From assembly GCA_007922225.1 (NCBI GenBank), contig ML679989.1:21121534-21185533 (forward strand): DNA of 64,000 nucleotides. Reading direction: 5' to 3'. This document shows positions 1-12,500 of the stretch, piece by piece. Every line of letters starts with the position of its first letter. Position 1 is the stretch's first letter. This DNA comes from Emydura subglobosa (taxonomy: Eukaryota; Chordata; Testudines; Chelidae). Under the pieces are notes generated by a model, which worked only from the letters and a program-made list of their open reading frames with translations, did no database searches and was not told the origin of the DNA. A program made the translations under genes and the position numbers.

Positions 1-180
1 ATTCACACACAATTGTCAGGAGTGGAGACAATTGGTTCATCAGTGATGGTGCCCCAATGACCAGTGCGATTCTGGGAGTGATAGCAGTAACAGCACTGCT
101 GATAGGAGGCATCTGGAAGCCTTGTGACCTGGGGGCTACAGCCAGGAGACTGGGTGTCCGTAGTTGTAGGTTTTAATATT

Positions 181-362
181 GGCTCAGCCACTGACTCACT
201 ATGTGGCCTTGAACAGGTCACTCAACCTCTCTGCCTCTGTTTCCCAACCCATGACATGGTATTTATCTACCTCACAGGGTGGCTGTGAGGTTTAATCAAT
301 GTCTGCAAAGGGCTTTGAGATCCTTGCATGAAAGGTGCTAGAGAAGTGCCAGGTGTTATTAT
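181..362 (+). repeat. MIR SINE
   Basis: The core and 3' part of a MIR element are recognisable: CACTATGTGGCCTTGAACAG, then CCTCTCTGCCTCTGTTTCC, a CTACCTCACAGGG block and a GTGAGG block. The copy is old and lies in a NOXA1 intron. Confidence 0.8.
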
Positions 363-548
363 GGCTATCACTGCAATGGCTATCACAGTCACACAAGCCT
401 TTCACCCATGTAGCGTTTTCTCCACAATGATGGGTCCATGGGATTGGGATGCTAGAGTGTCTTCAAACCAAAACATTTGGGGACAAGACAAGATGCCGTG
501 AATAGAACTAGTGACAGAAGAGCAAAGCCAGCTGGGCTGGTCACTTAC

Positions 549-586
549 CGCACAGTATTGATGCTGGGTTCGTAAAAGCCCTGTCT
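549..586 (-). CDS. NOXA1: probable NOXA1 coding exon 7 (micro-exon)
   Basis: A 38-bp stretch lies between a good acceptor (TGTTTCTCCACAG) and a consensus donor (GTAAGTG). Read in the phase left by exon 6 it gives [12 protein letters not shown] plus two bases. It has no stop and continues the protein in frame, but it is too short to identify by homology alone. The next exon would lie beyond the left edge of the window. Confidence 0.6.
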
Positions 587-3500
587 CTGTGGAGAAACAA
601 CAGCATCTATTTCAGAGAACCAAAGATCACAAGCCAGAAAGGACTATTGTTATCCTCTAGTCCAGTGGTCCCCAAACTGTGCGGCGTGGAGGAACGTTGG
701 GGGGGGGGGGGGTGCGTGGCCCGCACGGAGGGCAGGAAGGGAGCGCCGCCCAGCCCTGCTCTGCCCCCAGATCCAGCCCCAGCTGCAGCTCCACTCTGTC
801 ATCCCTCCTCCCCCCACCTGCTGTGCCCACTCCACCTCCAGCCCAGCTCTGCCCACCTCTAGCCCCAGTTCTCTCCCATCCCCCACCTGCCCTCCCCCAC
901 TCCTCCCATCAGCCCAAGCGCTGCTGCTGAGCCAATTGTGCAGTAATGGGGGGGAGGGGTAGACAGATGGTGGGGGGCACAACAGGAAACGTTTGGGCAC
1001 CACTGATCTAGTCTGACCTTGTGTATAACGCAGGCCACAGAACTTCCCCCAAATGATCTGTAATAGCTTGTAGCCAGGCAGCGATGCAGAGGCAGAGGGA
1101 GTTTCAGCCTCTGACATTTTCCCTCCTATTCCCCTGCCTGTGCTTGTCATGCAATCATCCAGGGACAGTCGACGGGGACAGAGACACGCCAACAGGGACA
1201 GTCACCAAGGCCACTCCACACTGCGGAGCAACGCTGGCAGCCCCCTCTTCTGTGTCTGCCCCACCTGGTGCAGACCAAACTCCTCCCACTCTCCCACGCC
1301 CAAAGTTGACAGGACAGTGCAACCCACGGCCATGGAGGCACCAGGCTCACGGTGATAGGTCTATCGCAGCGCTTGGCAAGTGAGTTAAACTTACAGAGAG
1401 TCTGCTGCAGTGGCTTTAATTCAGTGAAAGGAATGCTCCTTTCAGGGGGAGAGACTCGTGTGCCTCAACTGAGCCCCCTCTGGCCAACGACAAAGCACTG
1501 CTGAGGGGGCCTGAAGGGTGGAGGGGTATCTGCTGTGATATGGCCTTTGAGGTAGGAATTGCTAGGTAGAGTGAGATGTGTGGGACTCAGAGCCGCAGGG
1601 AAACCTCTCAGCTACACTAAAACGTTGTGGAGGCCAGTGACAGGTTCTCATCCCGATGGACTCCTCGGCTGGGGACCCTACGTGGAGCTGCATGGCAGCG
1701 ATGCCATTACATGAGCTTGGCATGCATAAATCAAGTTACCATCAGTTGTAGCGCTGTCTCACTCACCTGTGGCCTGAGAGGCTCAAACCCGATGTACTCA
1801 TCATTGGGAATGACGGAGGAGATCACCTGCCAGAAGACAGATCAGATCAGACTCTAGACCACATGAAGGAAGAGCTGGACCCTGTTAAAACTGCCTCTGG
1901 GAACCAGCCATTCACCCTGGTTTCCCCATGAGCTCCCCAGCACCATAATGAAAAGTCACAGAACACACTGGAGAGTGCAGAGCAGAGTCCAGGCACTAAC
2001 CCAAGCTACTCCAGAGGGTGCTTTTCTAGTTCTTGCCACGCTGGTTCTCCACGTGTCTGAGAGTGAATCTGAGAGCACAACCATTCACTTGCTCTGCACA
2101 CAAGAGGTTCCTGGCCTGAGAACTTACATAAAGGGTGAAGAGTCACAGAAATGAGAAGAGAAATCTTCTGATGACTTGCTAATATTCTCCTAAGGGCATT
2201 AACCAATTAACAAAAAAGTCATCCCACAACAAGTGGGAATCTGCTACAGCTCAGAGTGTCAACCACTGTGGGAGTGGGTTAGGTGAACCCCCGTGTCTTG
2301 AAAGAGTCTTTTTTCAACATAATGACAAATCAAAGGATTTCCAAAGTATTTGATGAGTGCTTTCAGAGGATTACAATCAGCAAAGACGCAATGATATCAG
2401 CACATGGAGCACTGCTCTATTTATGGAGGGCCAGATCGTGCCCCTCACTGTGCACAGGTGCCAGGCGGGAAGGAAAAGGCCCCTTTGCTTGTTGCTCATA
2501 TAGCAGGTAGCAATGTAGGAGGAAAGCAGTTCCCCCTTGCACACAGGTGCGCAGGAGTGAGCGGGTAGGGGTGGGGAGTAGGCATCTCCCTGCAACATGC
2601 TGGCCAGTGCTGCAGAGCCAGGTCAAAGGAGGTAGTAAGCTGTGCCAGGGAAAAGGCTAGTGCAGCTCACTTTTCCCCCAAGAAGGGAGGGGGAAGCAGG
2701 GGCCGAATTGTGACTGAGGGCTTGTTTTCACTACAGTGCTACAGCATAACTCAAGTGTTGCCCCAGCCCAACTCTCACCCACACACCCTAATCTCCAGCG
2801 TGAGTTAAGGCAAATGGTGCTTTAAGTTTGAGTTCGTTGACCTGTCGGTGGGTGGGTTGAAACTGGAGTGCTGCTGATGCTAGGGCTGGTAATGAAGTGG
2901 GGACACAGCAACTCGAATTACAACAACCCATTGACTGCTAATCCAGTCACTCCACTAACCTGCAGGGTATATCTACACTAGGGAGACTATAATGGCATAG
3001 CTACAACAGCATAGCCCCCGAGTGTAAACACAGCCTGCGCTGACAGAAGAGATTCCTCTGTCAGTATAGGAGCCTTACCTCCGCAAACACAGTTAGTGAT
3101 GTCAACAGAAGACCTCTTCCTTCGACATAGCTGTGTCTACACCGGGGGTTTTGTTGGCACAGCTGCATCAATCAGGGGTGTGCTTTTTTCATACCTCTGA
3201 CTGACGGAGTCATTCAGCATAGACCAGGCTGTGCTGCTAATACATTCACCCTGTGCAACTTGAGTGTTGTTTCGTAGTGTGATCACTCTCACTCGGAAGA
3301 GGCTGGTCTGCACTACAGAGTTTTTTCCACAAAATAGTGGTGGTGCACACACTGAAATGCTCCTCCCACCCATGTAACTCCCCTGCTATGCTGACATAAT
3401 AAAACCACCTCAAGGAGAGGCTTAGGGCTCATGTCGGTGTAGTTAAGGCGATGCAGTGTTCCTTACATTGGCCATTGGCTGTCATTCAGCGGAGCCCTGA

Positions 3501-6500
3501 AATTGAAAAGGAAGCCCCCTGCTTCCCTGGAGAGCTGAGTGGCTGCGAGCTGGGGTGAGAAGCCCAGGTGGCTAGACCCTGCTTCCAGCTGGGAGCAGGC
3601 GAGAAGCCTGGGCTCTTCTCTGCCTGCTCCCTGCCAGGAGCTGGAGCAGCCTTGTCAATTTCACAGCTGAGCCTTGAAATTGACAAGGCTGCTGGGCTCC
3701 TGGCTGGAAGGGGGCGGGGGGCGGGGAAGGGAACAAAAAGCCAGGGCAGCTAGATCCTGCTCCCTGCCAGCGAGAAGCCACTGGCACCTTCCTCCGGCTC
3801 CCGCCAGAAACGGGGAGGGAGGAAGCCCCGGGCAACTTCCCTCAGTTACCTTCGGGCAAGGAGAATGGGGGGGAAGGGGCAGACCACTGGGAGCTTGTGG
3901 GGCAGCTGGGCCCTGGTGGGGAGCTGCCAGCAGAGCTGAGAGACCCGGCACTCAGTTCCCCATGCTGACTGTCTTAGGCTGGTGGAAGTGCTGGTGAGGA
4001 CGCACACCAGACCCAAGGGGGGAAGTGTGGACATCAGCCACCACAGGAATTAATGCACGGGCTGTAAATCGACCTAACATAGGTCAACTTCTCTTGGTAG
4101 TGTAGACAAGGCCTAGGCCAAGTGGAGTAATTGCGCACACTAAATCAAGCTAAATGTTGCAGTGAAGACAAGACCTTAGTTACTATTTAGTCCCTGCTCT
4201 GCCTTTTACTAAGGGCAGATGGCAAGATTCCAATCTACCCATATTCCCTACAGCATCCTTCCACTCACAAACTGTCCTGCAACTTCAGTCCCATCAGTTT
4301 CCCTATCTGTAAAATGGAGAGGGGTAGAGAACTAATGTTTGTAAAGCACTTGGTGACATTCTACATAAGGGCAAGATATTTATGTAGTATTTCACCTGAA
4401 GAGAAGTTTCTCCTGGATATAAAATACCCAACCAGTAAGGAGCACTTTCCTTATGGAAACAATGCTTCCAACAGATCCCTAACTATTCCTCTCTGCTTGT
4501 GACAGTCACCTTGGCTCCAGGCTAAAGGACAGATGGTAGGAAACCACACAGAGCTAGAAAAATGACACAGGAAAACCTGAAGGACTGGTTCCTAACAACG
4601 GAGCCATTGCACTTATTGGCTAAAGAATCTCAGGTGGTATTTCCCAGGCACTGTGGCTGCAGAGGGCCCTGGCAGTAATGCTCTCAGGAGCAACCAGTAA
4701 CCATTGCTGACCTTAGTCATCAGGGCACCATGCCAATATTCCTACACCAGGATTGACCTTTGTGTAACCGCGTTGGCCTTACCTTGGGTTTACCCAGGAA
4801 ATCTTTTGAATCCAGCTGCTCAACTTCCTCTTTTCGTGGTCTGAAAAATTCCCTCAGAGGAACGTGTATGGGCTCCAGGAAGAGATGATCCTACAGTGAG
4901 TGGGGAATGAGCGGGAAGATCAAGCCAAGGACACCAGACATCATTAACCACTGAACAGAGAAAAATAAATATTGCTTCCCCCATAGGGTGTGGTCAACCT
5001 GGGGAATGCAGTATGGCACAAATTATGTACTTAGACTTGAAAAGGTGTGACCTGGACTTAACTAATGTGTAGAAGCTACATTCATAGCACCCATAGTTCA
5101 CACTTCTGGGCATAAGCCGATTTCTGGAGCTACCAGGGAGGGGTGAAAGGAGAGCATGAAATAAGATTTGTTAAATATATTTCTAATCTTCTAAGTTGAT
5201 CTTCCTCAATTTTATTGTTCTCTGTAAACAGTAAGTAGGGCCAGCACTCAGATTCCAATACAAGCAAATAAAATTTTACAAAGCACAAAGAATGGGATGA
5301 AAATAATACTGAAAATAGCATAATGCCATTTTGTGAATCAATGGTGCAGCCTTCTCTGCAATATTATGTTTACTTCTGGTCACTCTAACTCATACAGATC
5401 ATGACAGAAATGAAGGTTCAGGAATAGGTGTGAAAAGTCATTAGCAGAATGGAGAAAGTTTTGTACAAGGAGAAATTGAAAAGACTGGGACTGTTTCCTT
5501 TAGAGAGCAGATGAGTCAAATGAGACACGACAGAGGTATACAAAATAATGAACAGTCTAGAGAAGGTAGATCAGGAGCTCCTATTCACTGTCTTTGATAA
5601 TACAAGAGCAAGGAATGAAATCAAAAGGCAACACAGTTAAAACAGATACATACTGTAAAGCACGAAAGGATTCTTTCCCCAAGAATCAAGCCGCACAGAC
5701 AACACTGAAGAGAGAGATTTATTCACGATACCGGGAAGTCTGCTAAATCAGCTTCAGCTTTCTGATGTTACAGTGATAAATTATATCCCCTTTCTTATCG
5801 ATTACCTAATACAGTTTAAAGTCTTTATCTATTCATTTACAAATACAGACATTGTCCCATCTACAGAGAACAACCGTGATAATGGTCGTTAAATACATAC
5901 AGAGACACTTTTAATCACTCCACTTACATCCAGACTGCTAAGGTTACACTTGGTGGAGGGGGGTAGGGTGGAGGGAGAGGGGGGGGGGGAATCTTTACAG
6001 ATAGGTGGCAGACAGACAGAAACACAAAAAGCAAATGTGGTGTTCTTATCTAAATTAGAATTACAAGAGGACATCTGGCTTCCCTGATCATCGGATGTTT
6101 GCATGGGCCATTGTCCTTGAGGATTAGCCGTTTACATAAGTTTTAATGTACAACTTGTTAGCTGAAAAGTCTCAAGTCTTACAATACAAATAAAGTGCTT
6201 AACTGATGAATTAACCAGTAATTAACCTCTGGGGCTCATTGTCATAAGATATCACTAAAGACAAGACCTTAGTAAGAAACAAAAAAGGATTAGCCATTTT
6301 TAAGGACAGCATGAAGGTCCAAAGTTGCATTAGACAGGGTTTTTCTAACCATTTTATAAGGGAGCTCACCATCGTGCTTTAGATCACAAGCAAATCCCTA
6401 ACTGGCAGCAACTAGGAAGAAACTTTCCCTATGGCCAGATTATTCCATAACTGTCCACTATGGTATTTCTTGCCCCTTCCTCTGAAGCATTTGGTAGTGA

Positions 6501-9500
6501 TGGAGACAGGATACTTGGTTAGATGACAACTGCTCTGATTTCTATGCTTCTCAGGGAAAGGCACCTTAGAAATGTCTGAAGTACTGTAGTGAGGTGAATA
6601 GGCAGGTTGGTAGACAGAAAAGCTGGAACGTTCCAATCTTGGCATGCTCATAGCCCAGTTGAAGACTTTTTAATTTGGGTTCAAGTTTAAATGTATCCCC
6701 AGGACTTAAATCCATGACATTTAACCCTGTGTAGTTAGTCTCACCTGCACCCGCTCAAGGGCAATACTCAGGCTTGTGGTTCTTCCTTCAGGCCTCTGTC
6801 TGATAGCCTCCTCCAGCGTTATTCTAGCTTCCTGCCACTGCCCAAGTCGGCACTGCACTGCTGCAGTGTTGTACAGAACCTAAGACAAGCAACAGGGCAA
6901 TGAGGAAGAGTTCTCAAAGGAGGATCATCTCTGACAACATATGAGGCACTATAGTCTAGTCCAGTGGTTCCCAACCCATGGCCCCAGGGCCAAAAGTGGC
7001 CCGCAGGGTCTCTCAAAGTGGCCCGCAGCTCCCCTCCCACTGACTGCAGAAGGGAGCCGCTGCCTCAGGACCCAGGCAGAGCGTGTTGCCGCTGGGCTGC
7101 AGGACCAGGGCAGGCTCCTTGCGGTACCCAAGGGGATGGGAGATCTGCGCTGCCATCCACTGGCTCAAGCGGGGAGCAAAGCAAAGGGCTCTGCCTGGGT
7201 CTCTAGGAGCTGGAGTTCCAGCTGGAGCCAGAGGCTGCAGATGGGAGCCACTGCCTAAGTACCCTGGTGGAGCGCACGGGGCTAAAGGACGCTTGCGGTT
7301 TCCCTGCTGTAGGGGGATGGGAGATCAGCGTGGAGGCAGACTCCTTGCTGAGCTCCTTCCGTCTGGCTGGCTGCAGTGAGGGGGGGAAAGGGGGCTGCTG
7401 GCAGAGCAGCCAGGACCTACCATGCTTGAGGAGACGGGCAGGACTCTAAAAATCAGGGCCTTCCAGTTTGGCCTGCACTTAGCAGGGCACCACTGTAACT
7501 CAGCTGCCAGGCCATGTGCTTCAGTGTGTAGCGACAGTCACTCATCGACACTAGTGCTTTGACTGCGAGTGTGCGACATACTGTGAGTAATTTGTAGGTG
7601 TAAAATAGTGAATGTCAAAATGAGCACAGTAGCATCAAAATGTTTCCTTTAAATATGTAGTGATTTGTAGTCCTTCATGGTGTTATACATCAATACATTT
7701 TTTATGAATTAATAGACTCATGGCCCTTCAGGGTTGTAAAAATGATATTTGTGGCCCTCAAGCCAAAAAGGTTGGGAACCCCTGGTTTAGTCCCTCTTTA
7801 GGCACCAGTGGGAGGGAACTTAGGAGATGTCTGTGTGGCAGATGCTGGAGCGGTGAACTTGTGTGGGGAAGATAAGCACATAACCTGAGATGGGTCATGG
7901 TCTACTGGTCCACACGGTCTATAGGACTAGGAGCTAGGAGAGATGGGTCCTAATTCCTCATTGTTATTGACCCAGGGATAATAATACTTACCTAGCTCAC
8001 AGAGGTGTTGTGGGGATTAATTAAGGCTTATGGGCCAATGGACTTCAGTGATAAAACTCTCATTAACTTGTGTGGGACCTGGGTTTAGCCCTTATGTTTG
8101 GAAAGTTCTTGGAGAGATTCAGATGAAAGCAGATTAGAGCATTTATCACAAATGATAACTGATCACCATCACCACTGTAGGGGACATGTACATGTGTGCT
8201 AATGGTGAAGTTCTACAATGGGATTTTGTTTTCGGATTTTGCAAAAGGTGATACCTCTTCAGAGGACATTATAGGGTCAGCACAGTGCGAACACACACCT
8301 TGCTATCTTCCAAAGAATGCTGTGTGAATAAATGTCTGTGCTTGCCAGTGTGTGCAGCAATCATTCCCCCAGCCACCCTTCAGACATGCCTGGGGACCTG
8401 CACCTTCAAAAGGCATACCCATTGTTTTCAAAGGCATGACAACAGAGGGGAAGGAAGTGCAGGGAGAGATCCATAAAGTCACACTACTGCCCTATAGAAG
8501 CTTTAGTGAATTGTATTTCTCAAGGCACCGAAGATATTTAAAACCAGGTTTGAGGAATGCCAAGGACACTGAGTACAACCTCCCTGCATCAGATATAAGC
8601 AGCACATGGATGAACAAAGTTGCCTGACAGGTTCTGGGACATGCCTGACTGAAGAAACACAATGTCTCCTTTCACATTTAAGGGAGTCTAAGTATTAAAC
8701 TGTCCCATTTCTCTACCTGATTTTCAGTGCATCCAAACAGACTCAGGACACAGGAAACAAAGTAATGTAAGGAGACTAGCTAAAACGTGCCCCTGTAGAA
8801 CACCTGCATCTCTGTTCAAAAGGTTTTCACTTCTCAAAACCCCTTTGTCACAGACACTGGTCTGTGACCTCTGTCCCTTAATTCCCAAGAGAGGTGTAAA
8901 CAGGAATTCACTGTACGTATGTGTGTGTGCACACAGCTGGGGGAAGTCACACCAACCCATCACATCTGACATATGGGACAGAAGCCCCATTATACAAATT
9001 ATATACACTGAGTAAAGAACATACACAGATATTAAGATTATTTCCAGTGTTGTGTAAGTTGTCTTTCTTTTATATAGTGCAGCAGTAATTTCTGTTGTGC
9101 TTGCACTGTGAGTTTAAAAGGATGTGTCCAATAAAACTACCAATTGCAGACCAGGTCTTGTTCCCTATTACATGGGACTGGCTCACCATTTGCATTCTTC
9201 AGGCCATGTCAGGCCCATGGGATGCATGAAGTGGGAATTTTCTGTCCTATTTTTGGAATCCTACATGTGCCTCAGTTGCCTTCTGTACATTGCATTGCTA
9301 CCCAGTGGGTGCAAAAAGGGTAACATTGCTAGTCCTGGAACAGTGCAGGAGATACGAGGTATGCGTGTCACTTCGCTCTCCAGGTGTAATGACAGATCAT
9401 TAAAGAAGTGGTTGAAATCAATCCAGGTCAACAATGGATCTGAAGAGACAATGAGACCCTCCCCCTCCTGCCCCGCCCCAATGACTGAACAGTTGACATC

Positions 9501-12500
9501 CCCACAGGCAGGACACATGAACTCAGCTGGAGAACAAAGGTGAAAAGATGTCAGGTGGCTGGAATAAGGGCCACTCTTTGGAGGGACTCAACAGCTCTCA
9601 CCTGGAATGAAGGCAAAGAGCCAGAGCCAGAAATGTTGGTAACAGCTTTCATTGCATTGGCGTGGCCAGGATAGACTATGGCTTAACTTTTATTTTCCTG
9701 TGCCAACCTCAGAACTTTCAGATTCTGCAGCCAGGTGACTAATCAATCGTTACCTTGTTTTGAAAAGGCTGTCCATGTCGCTGCAAATACTCACTGAAGG
9801 GATACAGCATCAGCCTCCCACAGAGGTCTGGCTTGGCTGGATTTGCTGAACGCAGCCATGGAAAGAGACAGGGACCACTGGTGCCTGAAGGCCCAGTTTC
9901 GGAGTCTGGGAGGCCACAGCCTGCCCTATGGAACAGTGTGGTTCCTGGGGGCCTGGCACACTGAAGAGGTCACTCTCAAGGGACTGGGTACAGGTTGGGG
10001 CATACACCAGACCCTGTGAATCCGTGACAGAGTGGGGCTGTGACAAGCAGCAGATAATGTGACATTTCTGTTGTGGTTTTTGCTCATACTTCCATTCTCA
10101 AAGTTTCTGCACAACGCAGGCATTGGCCTCAAGGGATCTCTCCATGGACTGTGTGACACTGAGCCAGCAAGGGTTAAGCAACCAGCTGAACTGAAAGCAA
10201 CCTTTAAGGACATATTAGAAGAGCAATGATATGGTAAACAGGGCCATCCATTATAGATACCGTATTTCCCCATGTATAAGATGCTCCAATGTATAAGACG
10301 CACCTTAATTTTGGGGCCTGAAATTTGAAAAAAAAGTGTTATTGAACTCAAGTTTTATTCATCATAAATGCAAGTAAAAAAATCTACAACCACTGTATAA
10401 GACGCACCCAGTTTTTAGACCCCAAATTTTTCGGAAAAAGGTGTGTCTTATACATGGGGAAATACGGTAGTTAGCAAAGTCACGTTAAATAGACTAGAGT
10501 TCGTGAAATGTAGGCCTGTGTTGTTAGAGGATTTAGAATAGATACTAACTGTTTTTGTTTGTGTTTACCTATATCATGTTAGAAGTTAACAATGTAACCA
10601 GATTAGGTTGTGGATGCTAATTCCCTTTCATGTCTCAATTACATTATATTATGCATGCAGATGGTTCAGTTAACCTTAAGATCAAAGATGTGAGATACTG
10701 CAAGAAATAATATTACTTACATTGTCTTCAGCTTCAATTGTCTATGCCATAATGGAATACCTTGATAGTCTGAATGGCTAATTGCCTTATGTTAATTAAT
10801 AATACTAGTGTACCTGTGTATACATAGGAAATAGAAGTTTAGCTTCAAAGCAACAAAATACACTTCCTATTCATCTGAGAAGGCCCCTGCTGGGATGTCT
10901 GCTTTCAAGATGCTATCAGCCTCCTAGAGAACTATAAAGGAAGCCTCAGGCCTGATCCTTACTATCTCAGATCTGCTTAAACTTTGTCAGGGAAAGTTTT
11001 AAATCACAATACTGAGGTCTCCAGGTCTACTCTGGATTACCCTGCAGATTCTCATGGAAGAATATGAACACACTCTGCACATGGACTGCTGATTGGACTA
11101 TAACCTATGGAACTGATTCTAGAAGGACTTTTACAAATCATCAGCCTCACCATCTCTGCTATGAAACTGACCTGAGAACTTTATTAATATCTGTATGTAT
11201 AATGATCTTTTAATCACAGTAACTCTCTTTCTTTTCTTTTTTAAATAAATCTTAGATTTAGTTTATAAGGATTGGCTATAAGCATGTAGTTGGATAAGAT
11301 CTGAGATATTCATTGACCTGGTGGGTAATGTGCCTGATCTTTTGGGATTGGTAGAACTTTATATATGGTGAATAAGGTTTTAAATAACCCTCATTATATA
11401 GACTTGGCTGCCTGAGCCAAATGCTGGATTGCTTACAGGGACCTTGATAACCAGTAAGGTAAGGTATTACACAAGCTGTTTGGTTACTGGCTTCGTGAAA
11501 TCTAATGATAGAATAAACCACCAGTTTTGGAGATTGTTTGCCCTATTCTCTGCAATTTGCCCTGATTGAGCATTCTCAGAATAGCCCCTCCAGCGACCAT
11601 GCTCACAGACTGTTATCTGGCCAAAGATGGCATCTTTAGCTCATTGCAACACTTATAAGGATTCTACAGGGATGAAATTTAAGGAAAAACCCACATCTTT
11701 CAGGAACCACTCTCTACTCCTTAACTGGATTAACTGCAACTCAACCACCTAAGCAGCACTAGAGAGAGGAAGTTGGGTGGTCTCATCTCTGTGCACATAG
11801 CCTGTACACATTTCTTTTCAGCTACTCACTCTCTCAGTATAAAAATACTGTTTGAATTTTGGAATTAGGCCACTTTCCCCAGGATAATGGGTAAGACTCA
11901 ATGCATTGCAAGTTGGACTGGCAGCACATTGCTATGCTCACATAGCTCTGGATATCAGGGTTTTACTGTGAAACACAAAAGTCATGATGGACACAACTTG
12001 GAAAGCAACTTGGAAAGCATCTGGCGGTTGGCTTTCTATTGCCAGTAACCTAAGACATATCTCCTACCTACCCTTCCCCCTCCCCACACACACACTCACC
12101 TCCCAGGCATAAAGCATGTGTCTCAGTCCCAGTTGTTTGTAGTCAATGAAGGGGTTTTGCCTTAGGTGAGTGAGGGCCATGCTGCAGTCAGACAGAGCTT
12201 CCTCGTACCTGCAGTGCAAAAGGGTACAGATGAAGATTAGAACTGAATTCCCAAATTTGCAAGGGAAAGCATCAAGTTCTGGAAGCAGACTAGCAAAGAG
12301 GATTCTCACGGGTTAACAGCCTGGGTTAGAGGAATCATAGAATATTAGAGTTGGAAGGGACCTCAGAGGTCATCTAGTCCAATCCCCTGCTCAAAGCAGG
12401 ACTAACCTCAGCTATATCATCCCAGCCAGAGCTTTGTCAAGCCTCAGCTTAAAAACCTCTAAAGATGGAGATTCCACCACCTCCCTAGGTAACCCATTCC

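Noticed and set aside
650..1192. 180-codon minus-strand frame
   Set aside because: It runs through the hAT and its G-run, so its coding look comes from the repeat.
9124..9543. 139-codon plus-strand frame
   Set aside because: No motif, inside an intron on the opposite strand, no splice support.
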